From assembly GCA_031266495.1 (NCBI GenBank), contig JAISAX010000114.1, positions 1 through 14,711 of the forward strand: 14,711 nucleotides of DNA. The letters are read 5' to 3'. The DNA comes from Opitutaceae bacterium (GTDB lineage Bacteria; Verrucomicrobiota; Verrucomicrobiae; Opitutales; Opitutaceae). Positions within the stretch are counted from its first letter, which is position 1. Each line of letters starts with the position of its first letter. The translations under genes were made by a program, and so were the position numbers. Under the pieces are notes generated by a model that worked only from the letters and a program-made list of their open reading frames with translations, had not been told where the DNA came from and did not search any database. Positions 1 to 7,476 of the stretch are shown one piece after another.

Positions 1-7
1 CCCCCCC

Positions 8-36
8 CCGGGCGCCCCGGGGGGGCGCGGGCCCGG
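8..36. terminator. GC-rich imperfect hairpin after the GH88/105 gene
   Basis: Just past the stop codon of the minus-strand hydrolase gene, CCGGGCGCCCC (8-18) can pair with GGGGCGC plus CCGG (22-36, three unpaired G), leaving a very short loop. It could act as a transcription-ending stem, but no T run follows in the direction of transcription and the window edge cuts the context. The run of nine C at the very start of the window could also mark a difficult-to-sequence spot. Weak call. Confidence 0.25.
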
Positions 37-38
37 AG

Positions 39-1517
39 TCAGGGAGAGGGAGGAGGAATATCGAGGACGGCGGCGAGTTGGCCCATGAGGCCCATGCCCA
101 TGGGCGAGAGGACGCGGTAGGGGGCGCGTTGCAGGGCTTCGCCACCGCGGTTGCTCTGGGCGGTGCCGTCGAGGAGGCCGTCGGGCGTGAGATGCGGGAG
201 CAGGCCGGACCAGCAGCGGCGGGCGGCGGTTTCCGCTTCCGCCGCGTTGACAAGACCCGCGCGGGCGGCGCGCATGACGGCGGCGGCGATGCCGGCCGAG
301 CCGGAGGTGTCGGGCGGGGAGGTCGGGTCGTCGGCGAAGCAACCCCAGAGGCCGTCCTCGCGCTGGAGGACGAACGTCCAGGCCACGGCGGCGCGGAGTT
401 CCGTTTCCGGTTCGCCGGTATCGACGAGACCGCGGAGATGCTCGAGCGAGCGGCCGAGGCCGAGCAGGTACCAGGCGATGCCTCGCGCCCAGGACCGGAA
501 GGTGCGCGAATCGTCGGGATGGTGGCGGAGCCAGAGTCCGTCGGGCCGGCGGAGGCGTTCCTGACGCTGGCGGAGAACGTTGGCGGCAAGGGAGGCGAGG
601 GAGGGGTCGCGACGCTGGCCGGCGATGACGGCGAGAGGGTAGGCGATGGTGTAGCTGCCTTCCGCCGTGTAGCTTTCCGGGCGGCGAAAGGTGCCGTCGG
701 GGTGGAGGTGGCCGCGGTACCAGGAGAGCAGCGTATCGAGAAAAGGATGACAGGGCGCAATCTTGGCGAGGACGGCGAAGGGCAGGGTGCCCTTGATGCC
801 GTAGATGCGATCGTCGCAGGGGCGTCCGCGCGGGTCTTCGTAAACGAGACGGCCGTCGGGCGTGAAAAACAGGGCGAGGTGCGCATCGAGCGCGGCCCGC
901 CAGCGGGACGCATCGGTTGTCGTTGCCGCGGCGGTGTGAAGATCGTGGAGGGCGTCGAGGATGCAGCCTTCCATCCAGCCGAAGGTCTGCACGGAGCCGA
1001 CGGAACCGAGCACGCGGAAAAAGGCGGCGATGGCGGCGGCGGGTGAGGCCGCGTCGGCGGGGATGTCGGGCAGGAAATGGGGCGCCAGCACCTCCGCGCC
1101 ATCCGGAAGGGCGGGGGCGAAGAGCCAGAGCGGGGTGGAGCCGTGTGTAAGGGTAAGGCGGATACCCTGTTCGAGCGCGGCGGCAAAGGTGGTGGCGTTG
1201 AGCTGGATCTGCCAGGGTTCGACGGAGTGGGAATAGCGGAGGTCGAACTGGCCGATCATCGCGCCGGTGCGGGCGAGGCTGGCGGTGACGATCTTCTGTT
1301 CGCGGTCATCGACCGAGACGCCGATCCGCAGCCAGCCACCGCGCGAAGCGCCGGGGGAAGACGCGGTGTCGCCGGCGTGAGGCCAGGTGAGGAGCACGCT
1401 GCCGCCGGTCGCGGAGGTGCCTGCGGGCGGAGCAAACCCGACGGTCGGCCAGCCGAAGGGAGCGCGAAACGGGGGTTGGACAGAAAGGCCGGTGGTATCG
1501 ACGGAAGCGATGAACAT
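39..1517 (-). CDS. GH88/GH105-like unsaturated glycuronyl hydrolase
   Basis: A 492-residue protein. The C-terminal ~320 residues resemble the alpha/alpha-barrel hydrolases of families GH88/GH105, which hydrolyse the unsaturated uronic acid left at the end of oligosaccharides by polysaccharide lyases. Visible marks are GWMEGCILDAL (about 180-190), a D-D pair (235-236) in the CDDRIYGIKGTLPF stretch where the family carries a catalytic Asp, RSWARGIAWYLLGL (341-354), and DTSGSAGIAAAVMRAARAG (403-421), matching the conserved D-x-S-x-x-A stretch near the family's C-terminus. Residues 1-150 form a beta-rich, less conserved N-terminal region. No signal peptide is visible, so it probably acts in the cytoplasm on imported oligosaccharides. 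The ATG at 1517 is the first in frame, without a clear Shine-Dalgarno. A LacI-type operator-like site lies 66-79 bp upstream. The family is clear, but GH88 versus GH105 and the exact substrate are not. Confidence 0.8.
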   Translation of the reverse strand: MFIASVDTTGLSVQPPFRAPFGWPTVGFAPPAGTSATGGSVLLTWPHAGDTASSPGASRGGWLRIGVSVDDREQKIVTASLARTGAMIGQFDLRYSHSVEPWQIQLNATTFAAALEQGIRLTLTHGSTPLWLFAPALPDGAEVLAPHFLPDIPADAASPAAAIAAFFRVLGSVGSVQTFGWMEGCILDALHDLHTAAATTTDASRWRAALDAHLALFFTPDGRLVYEDPRGRPCDDRIYGIKGTLPFAVLAKIAPCHPFLDTLLSWYRGHLHPDGTFRRPESYTAEGSYTIAYPLAVIAGQRRDPSLASLAANVLRQRQERLRRPDGLWLRHHPDDSRTFRSWARGIAWYLLGLGRSLEHLRGLVDTGEPETELRAAVAWTFVLQREDGLWGCFADDPTSPPDTSGSAGIAAAVMRAARAGLVNAAEAETAARRCWSGLLPHLTPDGLLDGTAQSNRGGEALQRAPYRVLSPMGMGLMGQLAAVLDIPPPSP

Positions 1518-1582
1518 GCGGAAAAACGAAACAGCGGGATGCAGGGTGGAGACAGGAGCCGGACGGGGCAGGCTTGGTGTTG

Positions 1583-1596
1583 TCCAAACGTTTTCA
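1583..1596. promoter_or_regulatory. LacI/GalR-type operator-like site
   Basis: TCCAAACGTTTTCA contains the perfect 8-bp palindrome AAACGTTT with central CG and outer T/A. On the minus strand it reads TGAAAACGTTTGGA, close to the TGNAAACGTTTNCA form typical of LacI/GalR-family operators. It lies 66-79 bp upstream of the GH88/105-like start at 1517, a sensible place for sugar-responsive control. No LacI-family gene is in the window, so this rests on motif and position only. Confidence 0.35.
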
Positions 1597-1687
1597 GAAG
1601 GGAACTTCTAAAAATTGAACAGAAGGCAACGAAGAGAACGAAGAACAACCAGGGACGTTTACTGTTCACTCTTGTTTAACTTTTTAC

Positions 1688-1864
1688 CTGAAGTTACGCA
1701 GGGCAGGCATGGGCGCGGTTTTTTTCGACAGAATTAACAGAATTCGAGAAATTCACGGAATTTGTTTTTGGATACTATATTGTTTAACAAAATTTTGTTA
1801 CTTCAGGAGATTCTGTTCATTCTGTCTAAAAAACAGGTCCCATGTCCGCCCTGCGTAACTTCAG
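1688..1864. repeat. AT-rich 177-bp inverted-repeat element (MITE- or REP-like)
   Basis: Terminal arms 1688-1713 and 1839-1864 are inverted copies matching at 24 of 26 positions (outer ends CTGAAGTTACGCAGGGC and GCCCTGCGTAACTTCAG). Inside these, GACAGAATTAACAGAAT (1727-1743) pairs with ATTCTGTTCATTCTGTC (1810-1826) with one mismatch, so the imperfect stem extends to about 55 bp per arm. Near the centre is the perfect 16-bp palindrome TAACAAAATTTTGTTA (1785-1800). Base composition is far more AT-rich than the neighbouring genes. No coding potential and no clear target-site duplication is seen. It lies between two minus-strand hydrolase genes, so it might also serve as a terminator. Whether it is a mobile nonautonomous element depends on copies elsewhere. 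Confidence 0.6.
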
Positions 1865-1907
1865 TGTATAATTCCTTGCAAACCGGGATACGGGACCGGC
1901 AGACGTG

Positions 1908-4900
1908 TTACCGGTCGAAAGCCGTCAACCGGTCGTACTCCGCCCTAGCGAGCACATAGACCGGACTGCCGTCGATCCTCAGCCGCACGGAGCCGTCCCC
2001 GGTTGCCTCCAGTTCCTGTATCCGCCCGACCACATCCACGCGCACGAACGGAGCCTTGCCTTCCGGTCGCAGCGTCACCTCGTGGGGATGTTCGTCTGTA
2101 GTCCATGCCATGACGGTCGGCCCGAAGCGCGCCGCCTGCACCTCCTTGCCGAGCACGAGCCGCTTGTAAGCGGCGTCGCCAAAACCGTCGATCAGCGCGC
2201 TCGCCGTGTAGTAGGCGGCCTCCGCAGGCATGTGGCCGGCCTCGATGTCGGCCACGTAGTAACGGCTTTCGCCCCGGCTGTAGCGCCATGGCACGAGAAA
2301 TCCGATTTTTTCAAAATCTTTCCGGCTCAGGGTGCAGGCTGTCATTTTGGCCACCATGTCCGCCTGCCAGCGGCGGGCGTCGTGCCCGTGGCTGGAACGC
2401 GCGCCCGTTTCACCGATCCAGAATGGTTTGGTGTTTTTTCGTCCCAGTTTTTCGAATACTTTAAACACACCGAATTCGGTTTCGTTCGGGCTGTTGGACA
2501 TCGTGCCTTCCAGCATCGGCACGTGCTGCGGATAACAATGCACGTCCCACACGTCGTGCCAGTTTTCGAGGCCGAGCCGCAGGCATTCCTCAAACCACGA
2601 ATCGCTGGCCGGCCTCACCAGGCTGGCGCCGATCATGATCTTTCCGGGGGCGATTTCTTTTATGATCCCGTACTCCATCTTCGCCTTGGCCACCCATGCC
2701 TCGGGCGTTCCCCGGACTTCGGGATGGATGTCCACCTCGTTGAAGGACTTGAAACCGCTCACGTACGGAGCCGCCGCTGTCACATATCGCCGGATGTAGT
2801 CGGCATCGCGGTGAGTCCACATGTCGGCCATCAGATCGAGGCCGCGTTCCGACGCGTCCCTGAACACCGTCTCGTGCGGCGTGTTGTGGCCGCCGATGTT
2901 GCGCCGGATGCCGATGCGCTCCATGTATGGGAAATACAGATCCCGGAACCGGTCCCGCGCTCCCATGAAGTAGTAGGTCACCGCCATTTTCTTGTTCGGC
3001 TGCCGCGCGCGCTGGGACGCGGTTCCGCCGATCACACTGAATCCGTCAGATGGATACGCATTCAAAATCTTTCCGGACGAGTCGAGGAGTCGCAGGTGTG
3101 TGGCGTAATAACCTCGCGCCGGAGCCGTCCCCAGGTCGAACGTCTCCACGCCCGGCAAGCGCACATCCCGCGCCTGGTGGGCTACTTCGCGTCCGTCGTA
3201 ATCGGTTACCCGGAGTTCCAGTTTTCCGCCGAACGCATAAAAAGGAGCGACCATGTCGCGCAGCAGGTCTTCCGAGGCGATGTCCACCTTCACCGTCAGC
3301 GGTTCGCCCGCGTGGACGAGATTGAAGGGGGCATTCGTGTAAACCAGAGGCACCAGTCGCGCCGCGTCCGCCCGCAGCGCGTGGTTTGTATCCGGATTTC
3401 CGAGCGCCGTGCGAAGGTCCGCCACGCTCCGGCCTTCCGCCGCTGTCAACCGGGCTGTGAATGCAAAGACCTCGTCCTTGCCCTGCCGCATGACCAGTTT
3501 CAGCAGCAGGCGATTCCAGCCCGTGGCCAAGTCCAGGTGCGCCATCCTCGGGCGCTCCCCGCGTTTGCGCGTCACCGTGACTTCGCCTCCCTGGTCGTTG
3601 CGATCCGTCTCTTCGCGTGTGCCGGTCTCCTCCGTTTTCAGCCGCACGGCGGCGGATGTGCGATCTTCCGTCCACGCGAGCGCGTTGCCATTGATCCAGC
3701 CCTGTTCCTCGACGCCGCTGTGCTCCACATGCAGCGCGACCTGCCGGGCGGACGGAGCGAATACATGGACATGCGCGTAGGCCGTGCCTTTTGACCAGAC
3801 ATAGCTGCGGTCGAGCCGTTCGATCTCCACCCGGCCATCCGGAGCGGTCCGGCGAACCGTCCACCGGGCGTGTGTTCCGGTATCGAAATTCGTGACGATG
3901 CCGGGATCGCCCGGACCGGGAGCGACCTGGGGCTCGTAATCCAGTCCCCACAACGAGAGTCCCGCCGGTCCCGACCAGGTGCCCAGCGTGATCCAGTTGG
4001 CCGGCGTTCCGTCGTCCGTCAGCGGTTCGCCGCGCGGCTCGCCCGGTTTCCGGGTTGCGTATTCAGGTGATCGTGACAGGGCGCGTGCTTCGGGCGTGCG
4101 CGACGCCGGTGCCTCGGCCTCTGCCAGCAAGGCTCGCGCGGATTCCTCCGTAAACGGTCCCGTCCAGACCTTGCGTATTTCCTGTGATGGCGTTGTCAAT
4201 ACGACCGCCGGCAGGGAGGCCAACTCGAGATGCGCGGCCAGGCTGGCGGCGGTGGCGTCATCCCGACGGTCGGTTCTGTCGCGTCTATCGGTTCGCCGGT
4301 CCTTTTTCGGCCAGCGGAATCCGTGGCCGGCTTCGGCGTTGTCCGCTGGCGACACGATGGCGACGGCCAGTTTGTCGCGCAGGTTTTTTTCCGCCATGAG
4401 CGCGGCGAAGAGCGCGTCGGAATCCGGCGGTGTTGCGCTTTCAATTACAACCAGGCGCGATTGAGGGGATTCGGCGTGGAAGGCAACCAGTACGCCTTCC
4501 CGGTTTCGCAGACCGGCGGAGGTCATGCCCGCCGGCAATTCGCCGGTTTGAACCAGCCAGAATCCGTCCAGGTTTTTTTGCTGCATGGCGCGTCCTCGTA
4601 TCCCGATTTTCAGGATCCGGTCTTCGGGGAAAAGATGAAATGAACCTGGCGCTTTCCTCCATTGCAGGTCCCACGATTGCGAGGACTGGGTGAATGTGAA
4701 CCGGGTTTCGACCTGCGCCTGCGTGTCCGTGTCCGCCTCCCCGTCCGCCGCCGTTCCCGCGCGCACGGTGAAGGTCTGCGAACTGTGACCGCCTTGGGTG
4801 AAACGCGTCCACAGTTCGTATCGGCCTGCCGGCGCCACGCCGGGCGGGAGCTGGTAACGCAGGCGCGCGAAACTTTCGCGCCAGGCGTCTTGCCGCAAGG

Positions 4901-5159
4901 CCAGCAGTCCGCCGCCCGTGCCGCCGGTCCGGTTCACGTAAACGTGGTCGGCGTCGTGCTCCGCCAGCGTTGCCCGCAACACGGGGATTTGGCCGTCGCC
5001 CGGTTTTTTGGAGGGATCGTCCGTGGCATCGAGAAACACCGCCCGTGCGCCGTCGGGGATGGCCGGGTTGGCGGAGAGCGGGGCGACATCGCAGTTGCCT
5101 GATGAAACGACGACGGCCAGTGCCGCCGCGTGGAGAAATATCGGAAAGAGTCGGGACAT
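1908..5159 (-). CDS. Exported clan GH-A-like glycoside hydrolase, multidomain
   Basis: A 1083-residue protein. The start chosen is the ATG at 5159, because it opens a clear signal peptide (MSRLFPIFLHAAALAVVVSS, then a Cys at about 23 that may be lipidated). A longer frame runs 66 residues further upstream through a poly-C tract but is Pro/Arg-rich and unlikely to be translated. Residues ~25-650 look like beta-sandwich or carbohydrate-binding modules without a recognised family. The C-terminal third resembles a clan GH-A TIM barrel: SFNEVD places a likely acid/base at E808 (the Asn-Glu pair typical of the clan), and PFWIGETGA places a likely nucleophile at E917. The spacing of 109 residues is normal for families such as GH39. 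A short beta-rich end (about 1000-1083) follows. It probably acts outside the cytoplasm on a polysaccharide, with the GH88/105-like enzyme processing products inside. Family number and substrate cannot be read from the sequence. Confidence 0.75.
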   Translation of the reverse strand: MSRLFPIFLHAAALAVVVSSGNCDVAPLSANPAIPDGARAVFLDATDDPSKKPGDGQIPVLRATLAEHDADHVYVNRTGGTGGGLLALRQDAWRESFARLRYQLPPGVAPAGRYELWTRFTQGGHSSQTFTVRAGTAADGEADTDTQAQVETRFTFTQSSQSWDLQWRKAPGSFHLFPEDRILKIGIRGRAMQQKNLDGFWLVQTGELPAGMTSAGLRNREGVLVAFHAESPQSRLVVIESATPPDSDALFAALMAEKNLRDKLAVAIVSPADNAEAGHGFRWPKKDRRTDRRDRTDRRDDATAASLAAHLELASLPAVVLTTPSQEIRKVWTGPFTEESARALLAEAEAPASRTPEARALSRSPEYATRKPGEPRGEPLTDDGTPANWITLGTWSGPAGLSLWGLDYEPQVAPGPGDPGIVTNFDTGTHARWTVRRTAPDGRVEIERLDRSYVWSKGTAYAHVHVFAPSARQVALHVEHSGVEEQGWINGNALAWTEDRTSAAVRLKTEETGTREETDRNDQGGEVTVTRKRGERPRMAHLDLATGWNRLLLKLVMRQGKDEVFAFTARLTAAEGRSVADLRTALGNPDTNHALRADAARLVPLVYTNAPFNLVHAGEPLTVKVDIASEDLLRDMVAPFYAFGGKLELRVTDYDGREVAHQARDVRLPGVETFDLGTAPARGYYATHLRLLDSSGKILNAYPSDGFSVIGGTASQRARQPNKKMAVTYYFMGARDRFRDLYFPYMERIGIRRNIGGHNTPHETVFRDASERGLDLMADMWTHRDADYIRRYVTAAAPYVSGFKSFNEVDIHPEVRGTPEAWVAKAKMEYGIIKEIAPGKIMIGASLVRPASDSWFEECLRLGLENWHDVWDVHCYPQHVPMLEGTMSNSPNETEFGVFKVFEKLGRKNTKPFWIGETGARSSHGHDARRWQADMVAKMTACTLSRKDFEKIGFLVPWRYSRGESRYYVADIEAGHMPAEAAYYTASALIDGFGDAAYKRLVLGKEVQAARFGPTVMAWTTDEHPHEVTLRPEGKAPFVRVDVVGRIQELEATGDGSVRLRIDGSPVYVLARAEYDRLTAFDR

Positions 5160-5186
5160 GATGGTTTTCAGGAAAGAAGGATGAGA

Positions 5187-5201
5187 GGGGGGGGGGGGGG
5201 G
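5187..5201. repeat. 15-G homopolymer upstream of the clan GH-A gene
   Basis: Fifteen consecutive G (15 C on the coding strand) lie 28-42 nt upstream of the ATG at 5159. Tracts this long are prone to slipped-strand length change. At this place the length could alter promoter spacing or the 5' leader. It also makes the 194-bp gap between the prepilin and hydrolase genes hard to sequence. No other strong signal is seen in that gap beyond the 10-bp palindrome CCGGCGCCGG near 5278-5287. Confidence 0.9.
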
Positions 5202-5353
5202 AAGGGACGACGACGGGCGCGCCGGCGATGGACTGGTGTTGCGTAGTTGTTTCTTCTTACAGGCGGCGTCGCGGGAACCGGCGCCGGACACCGGATGCCG
5301 GACGGTGGACGCCGGGCGATGGCCTGGGCCGGTTCCGCGCAGGCGGGATGCCG

Positions 5354-6031
5354 TCACGGAGAACGGAAGGCCACGTGTCCGTCGAGAAACGTGTACACGT
5401 TTTTCACGCTTTCGTTGCCCGGGGCGTCGCGTTTGGCCGGTGAATCATGGTTGCCGTAGTGATCGGCGAGAAACGGACGGGAGGACCAGAAATCCGTCAC
5501 CGCCAGCGAGGAGACCGGCTGGTCCGTCACCCCCGCGTGTTGGCCCGGATAATAATACCGGTAGGTGCACCCGTGGCCTTTCACGTCAGCGAAGGCGGAT
5601 GTCAGCGGGCAGTACCAGACCGTCTGCAGGCGGTCGGGGATTTCCTGCCAGGCATTCCATTTGGCGCGTCTCAATCCGTAGGATTCAAGCAGGCGACACA
5701 GGTAGCCGGGATTCCCCGAGGATGTCTGGTCGCCGAACATCGAGCCCCACGCGCCATACGCCGGCTGCGTGCTCTGGTGCTGGGAGCCTTTCTGCAACCA
5801 GAGCATGTTCCGGTTGTCGCCCAGGTACATGAGGTACGCCGTGGTGACCTGACGGTGATTGGACAGACACTGCGCCAGCTTCGCCTTCTGGCGCACCGCG
5901 CCGACGACCGGAATGAGGATCGCGGCAAGCACGCCGATGATCACAATGACGGCGAGCAATTCGACCAGGGTGAACGCTTCCGGGCGCGGCGCCGTCGCCG
6001 TCCCGCGTCTGTAACTGTATTCGGGATACAT
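5354..6031 (-). CDS. Type II/IV pseudopilin-like protein with prepilin cleavage motif
   Basis: A 225-residue protein with a type IV prepilin-like N-terminus. A short charged leader (residues 1-19, ending in Ala rather than the usual Gly) is followed by FTLVELLAVIVIIGVLAAIL, with Glu at mature position +5 (E24), then one hydrophobic helix. The C-terminus NVYTFLDGHVAF matches the DG-ending motif of the large Planctomycetes/Verrucomicrobia pseudopilin family (H-X9-DG type). Several Tyr/Trp/Cys residues lie in the globular middle. Such proteins are processed by prepilin peptidase and belong to secretion or surface assemblies; individual roles are mostly unknown. The gene starts 18 bp after the PEP-CTERM gene stop, so the two are probably co-transcribed. 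The next gene downstream is the exported hydrolase, 194 bp away. Confidence 0.88.
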   Translation of the reverse strand: MYPEYSYRRGTATAPRPEAFTLVELLAVIVIIGVLAAILIPVVGAVRQKAKLAQCLSNHRQVTTAYLMYLGDNRNMLWLQKGSQHQSTQPAYGAWGSMFGDQTSSGNPGYLCRLLESYGLRRAKWNAWQEIPDRLQTVWYCPLTSAFADVKGHGCTYRYYYPGQHAGVTDQPVSSLAVTDFWSSRPFLADHYGNHDSPAKRDAPGNESVKNVYTFLDGHVAFRSP

Positions 6032-6049
6032 GGGGATGTTTTCCGGATT

Positions 6050-6940
6050 TCAGGAGTGCGAGTGCAGAGTGGAATCCGGGCGCCTCCTGAGGCGTCTGGC
6101 AAGGATGGCGACAGCCGCCAGCCCACTGGCGAGGAGGCCGGCCTGGCGTGGTTCGGGAATGACGTTGGTGGTTACCTGAATGTTGTCGAAATAGACTTGG
6201 CTGGTGATGCCTCCGGTGAAAAGGCGCAGCGTGTCCACCGTTACCGAGCCGGTTACGCTGGAGAGTGTGTAGCTCGACATCGGTGTGCCGCCAAAAACAG
6301 TGGAGAGTCGCAACCCCGCTTCGGTGAGCGTCAACGTGAAGACGATATGATGATCGACGCTGTCGGTGGAGGCTGCTCCGGAAATGGTCGCGGTTGTATG
6401 GGAATCCGTCGCGGAGCTTCCCGACCGGAGCGCATAGGCAGCCTGGCTGCCACCGGCAAAATACTGGCCGTAGGTGTAGCCGGTTTTTCCGCTGACGGGA
6501 TCCGTTCCGCCAAACGAATTGGCTGCGAAAGGTGTCTCCAGATTATAGATACCAATCTGAAGCTGTTTGCCGGCGTTGCTGCCTTGCGAGCGGATGTCCA
6601 GCGAAACAGAGATGGAGTCGTTCACGTTGCGCAGGGTGACGGCGGTGAAGGATTTGATTGCCGCGGTGTTGGATGCGCTGCCACCGGGGTTGCGCAGGGT
6701 GTTCCCACCCAACAGCGAGGTGCCCGACGGAGCAGAGGCGGTCGCCCAGGCCGTGCCTGCCGAGGAGCTGTTCCAGAAATACCAGTCGTTGGCGTTGGCA
6801 GTGCCGGAGGAAAAATCATCCGTGAAAGGAACGGTCGCGGCCTGTGCCGGGACGGCGAAGGCGAGGGCGAGGGCGAGGATCGTGAGGAAAAGACCGACGC
6901 GAATCGCGCCGGTCTGCTGGATGTGGTATTTGGATTTCAT
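6050..6940 (-). CDS. PEP-CTERM sorting-domain exported protein
   Basis: A 296-residue protein with a signal peptide (hydrophobic core GLFLTILALALAFAVPAQA, cleavage likely after AQA near 34). Residues ~35-255 are Ser/Thr/Gly-rich and beta-like (TDDFSSGTANANDWYFW and similar), like concanavalin-type or carbohydrate-binding exported proteins. The tail is a PEP-CTERM anchor: VIPEP (260-264), a hydrophobic helix GLLASGLAAVAILA, then RRLRRR. These tails are recognised by exosortase, which cuts and sorts the protein to the surface or extracellular matrix. No exosortase is in this window. A tandem GTTATCGG repeat (6943-6958) sits directly before the ATG, and an 11-G tract lies 39-49 nt upstream. The binding target is unknown. 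Confidence 0.88.
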   Translation of the reverse strand: MKSKYHIQQTGAIRVGLFLTILALALAFAVPAQAATVPFTDDFSSGTANANDWYFWNSSSAGTAWATASAPSGTSLLGGNTLRNPGGSASNTAAIKSFTAVTLRNVNDSISVSLDIRSQGSNAGKQLQIGIYNLETPFAANSFGGTDPVSGKTGYTYGQYFAGGSQAAYALRSGSSATDSHTTATISGAASTDSVDHHIVFTLTLTEAGLRLSTVFGGTPMSSYTLSSVTGSVTVDTLRLFTGGITSQVYFDNIQVTTNVIPEPRQAGLLASGLAAVAILARRLRRRPDSTLHSHS

Positions 6941-6978
6941 AGGTTATCGGGTTATCGGATTGAGAGAAAACGGAGGAT

Positions 6979-6989
6979 GGGGGGGGGGG
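6979..6989. repeat. 11-G homopolymer upstream of the PEP-CTERM gene
   Basis: Eleven G in a row (then A and GGGG) lie 39-49 nt upstream of the PEP-CTERM start at 6940. On the coding strand this is a C tract followed by ATCCTCC, like the C15 tract before the clan GH-A hydrolase, which is followed by CTCTCATCC. The recurrence before two exported-protein genes suggests a shared leader or promoter layout, or length-variable control. Confidence 0.85.
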
Positions 6990-7034
6990 AGGGGAAGTTG
7001 ATGCGAGGAGGCGTGGGATGATTTGAAGAGTTGA

Positions 7035-7122
7035 TTACGACCCGACAGGGCGTGTTTTGCTTGGAATACGACCCATTGGGTCGTATTGTGCAAGCGAAAA
7101 ATACGCCCCAATGAGGCGTGTC
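7035..7122. promoter_or_regulatory. Array of three operator-like dyads before the first XRE gene
   Basis: Three 22-23-bp sites align without gaps: 7035-7056 (TTACGACCCGACAGGGCGTG...), 7065-7087 (perfect dyad of 11-bp arms AATACGACCCA / TGGGTCGTATT around one T) and 7101-7122 (ATACGCCCCAATGAGGCGTG...). The shared pattern is TACGMCCC, then five to seven variable bases, then CGT. Equivalent positions are 31 and 35 bp apart, about three helical turns. The central site sits between a plausible -35 TTGGAA (7061-7066) and -10 TATTGT (7084-7089, 17-bp spacer), and the third overlaps the start codon at 7118. This is the layout of cooperative autorepression, most simply by the XRE protein just downstream. 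The sites also lie upstream of the divergent PEP-CTERM gene. Confidence 0.75.
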
Positions 7123-7354
7123 AACAAACGACGTTACAGATCATCAAAAACAGTGGGTGCGAGTGGTGGGCGCGAATATTCGCCGGGAGCGGGTGGCCGC
7201 GGACTTGACGCAGGAACGGCTTGCCGAGATGGCGGACCTTGCCACCCGTACAATCCAGAAAATCGAGGCGGGCCGGATCACGATCCTGATCACGACCCTC
7301 CGCCGCATCCGGAAAGCCATCGGGTGTTCCTATGAGGAGTTGTTGAAAGAGTAA
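7118..7354 (+). CDS. XRE-family helix-turn-helix regulator (first of three)
   Basis: A 78-residue protein starting at a GTG. It is almost entirely one Cro/CI-type HTH: VVGANIRRERVAADLTQERL (about 16-35), recognition region ATRTIQKIEAGR, and the closing helices TLRRIRKAIGCSYEELLKE. No second domain is present. The start is supported because the HTH follows directly and the first in-frame codon is this GTG. No good Shine-Dalgarno is seen (GAGG is only one base away), so the start could be slightly later, for example a GTG within QWVRVVGA. The third operator-like dyad covers the start codon, so binding would probably shut off its own expression. It is divergent from the PEP-CTERM gene and leads the plus-strand genes toward the restriction locus. 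It may be an autoregulator or a controller protein. Confidence 0.82.
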   Translation: MSTNDVTDHQKQWVRVVGANIRRERVAADLTQERLAEMADLATRTIQKIEAGRITILITTLRRIRKAIGCSYEELLKE

Positions 7355-7419
7355 GGTGGCATGGCGGCAATATGAGGATGAGGGAAAAAAGGGGAGGGTG
7401 GAGAGGAGTTGAAAGGGTT

Positions 7420-7445
7420 GATTCATTGGAACGAACAAATGAATC
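7420..7445. promoter_or_regulatory. Inverted repeat upstream of the second XRE gene
   Basis: GATTCATT (7420-7427) and AATGAATC (7438-7445) are perfect 8-bp inverted arms around GGAACGAACA. The loop contains GAACGAAC, whose reverse complement GTTCGTTC recurs at 7476-7483 inside a second dyad, so the two sites share a core in opposite orientation. The position, 80-105 bp upstream of the second XRE start, fits a promoter/operator. The remainder of the 170-bp gap (7355-7419) is a purine-rich stretch without other visible signals. Confidence 0.45.
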
Positions 7446-7476
7446 GTGAGAAAAAATGGATGTGTCAACAGGAATG

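Noticed and set aside
78..1046. Long plus-strand open frame (322 codons) opposite the GH88/105-like gene
   Set aside because: It is Gly/Ala/Glu/Arg-rich with no recognisable domain and lies fully antisense to a gene with clear family motifs; GC bias explains the open frame.
1905..3794. Plus-strand open frame of 629 codons antisense to the clan GH-A hydrolase
   Set aside because: His/Arg/Val-rich composition without motifs, antisense to the catalytic NEVD and GETG region of a convincing gene.
5160..5357. Upstream extension of the clan GH-A hydrolase by 66 residues
   Set aside because: It is encoded partly by the C15 tract and is Pro/Arg/Ser-rich; the ATG at 5159 opens a proper signal peptide.
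5387..5402. Perfect 16-bp palindrome AAACGTGTACACGTTT
   Set aside because: It lies inside the pseudopilin gene where it encodes the family-conserved NVYTFL stretch, so coding constraint can account for it.
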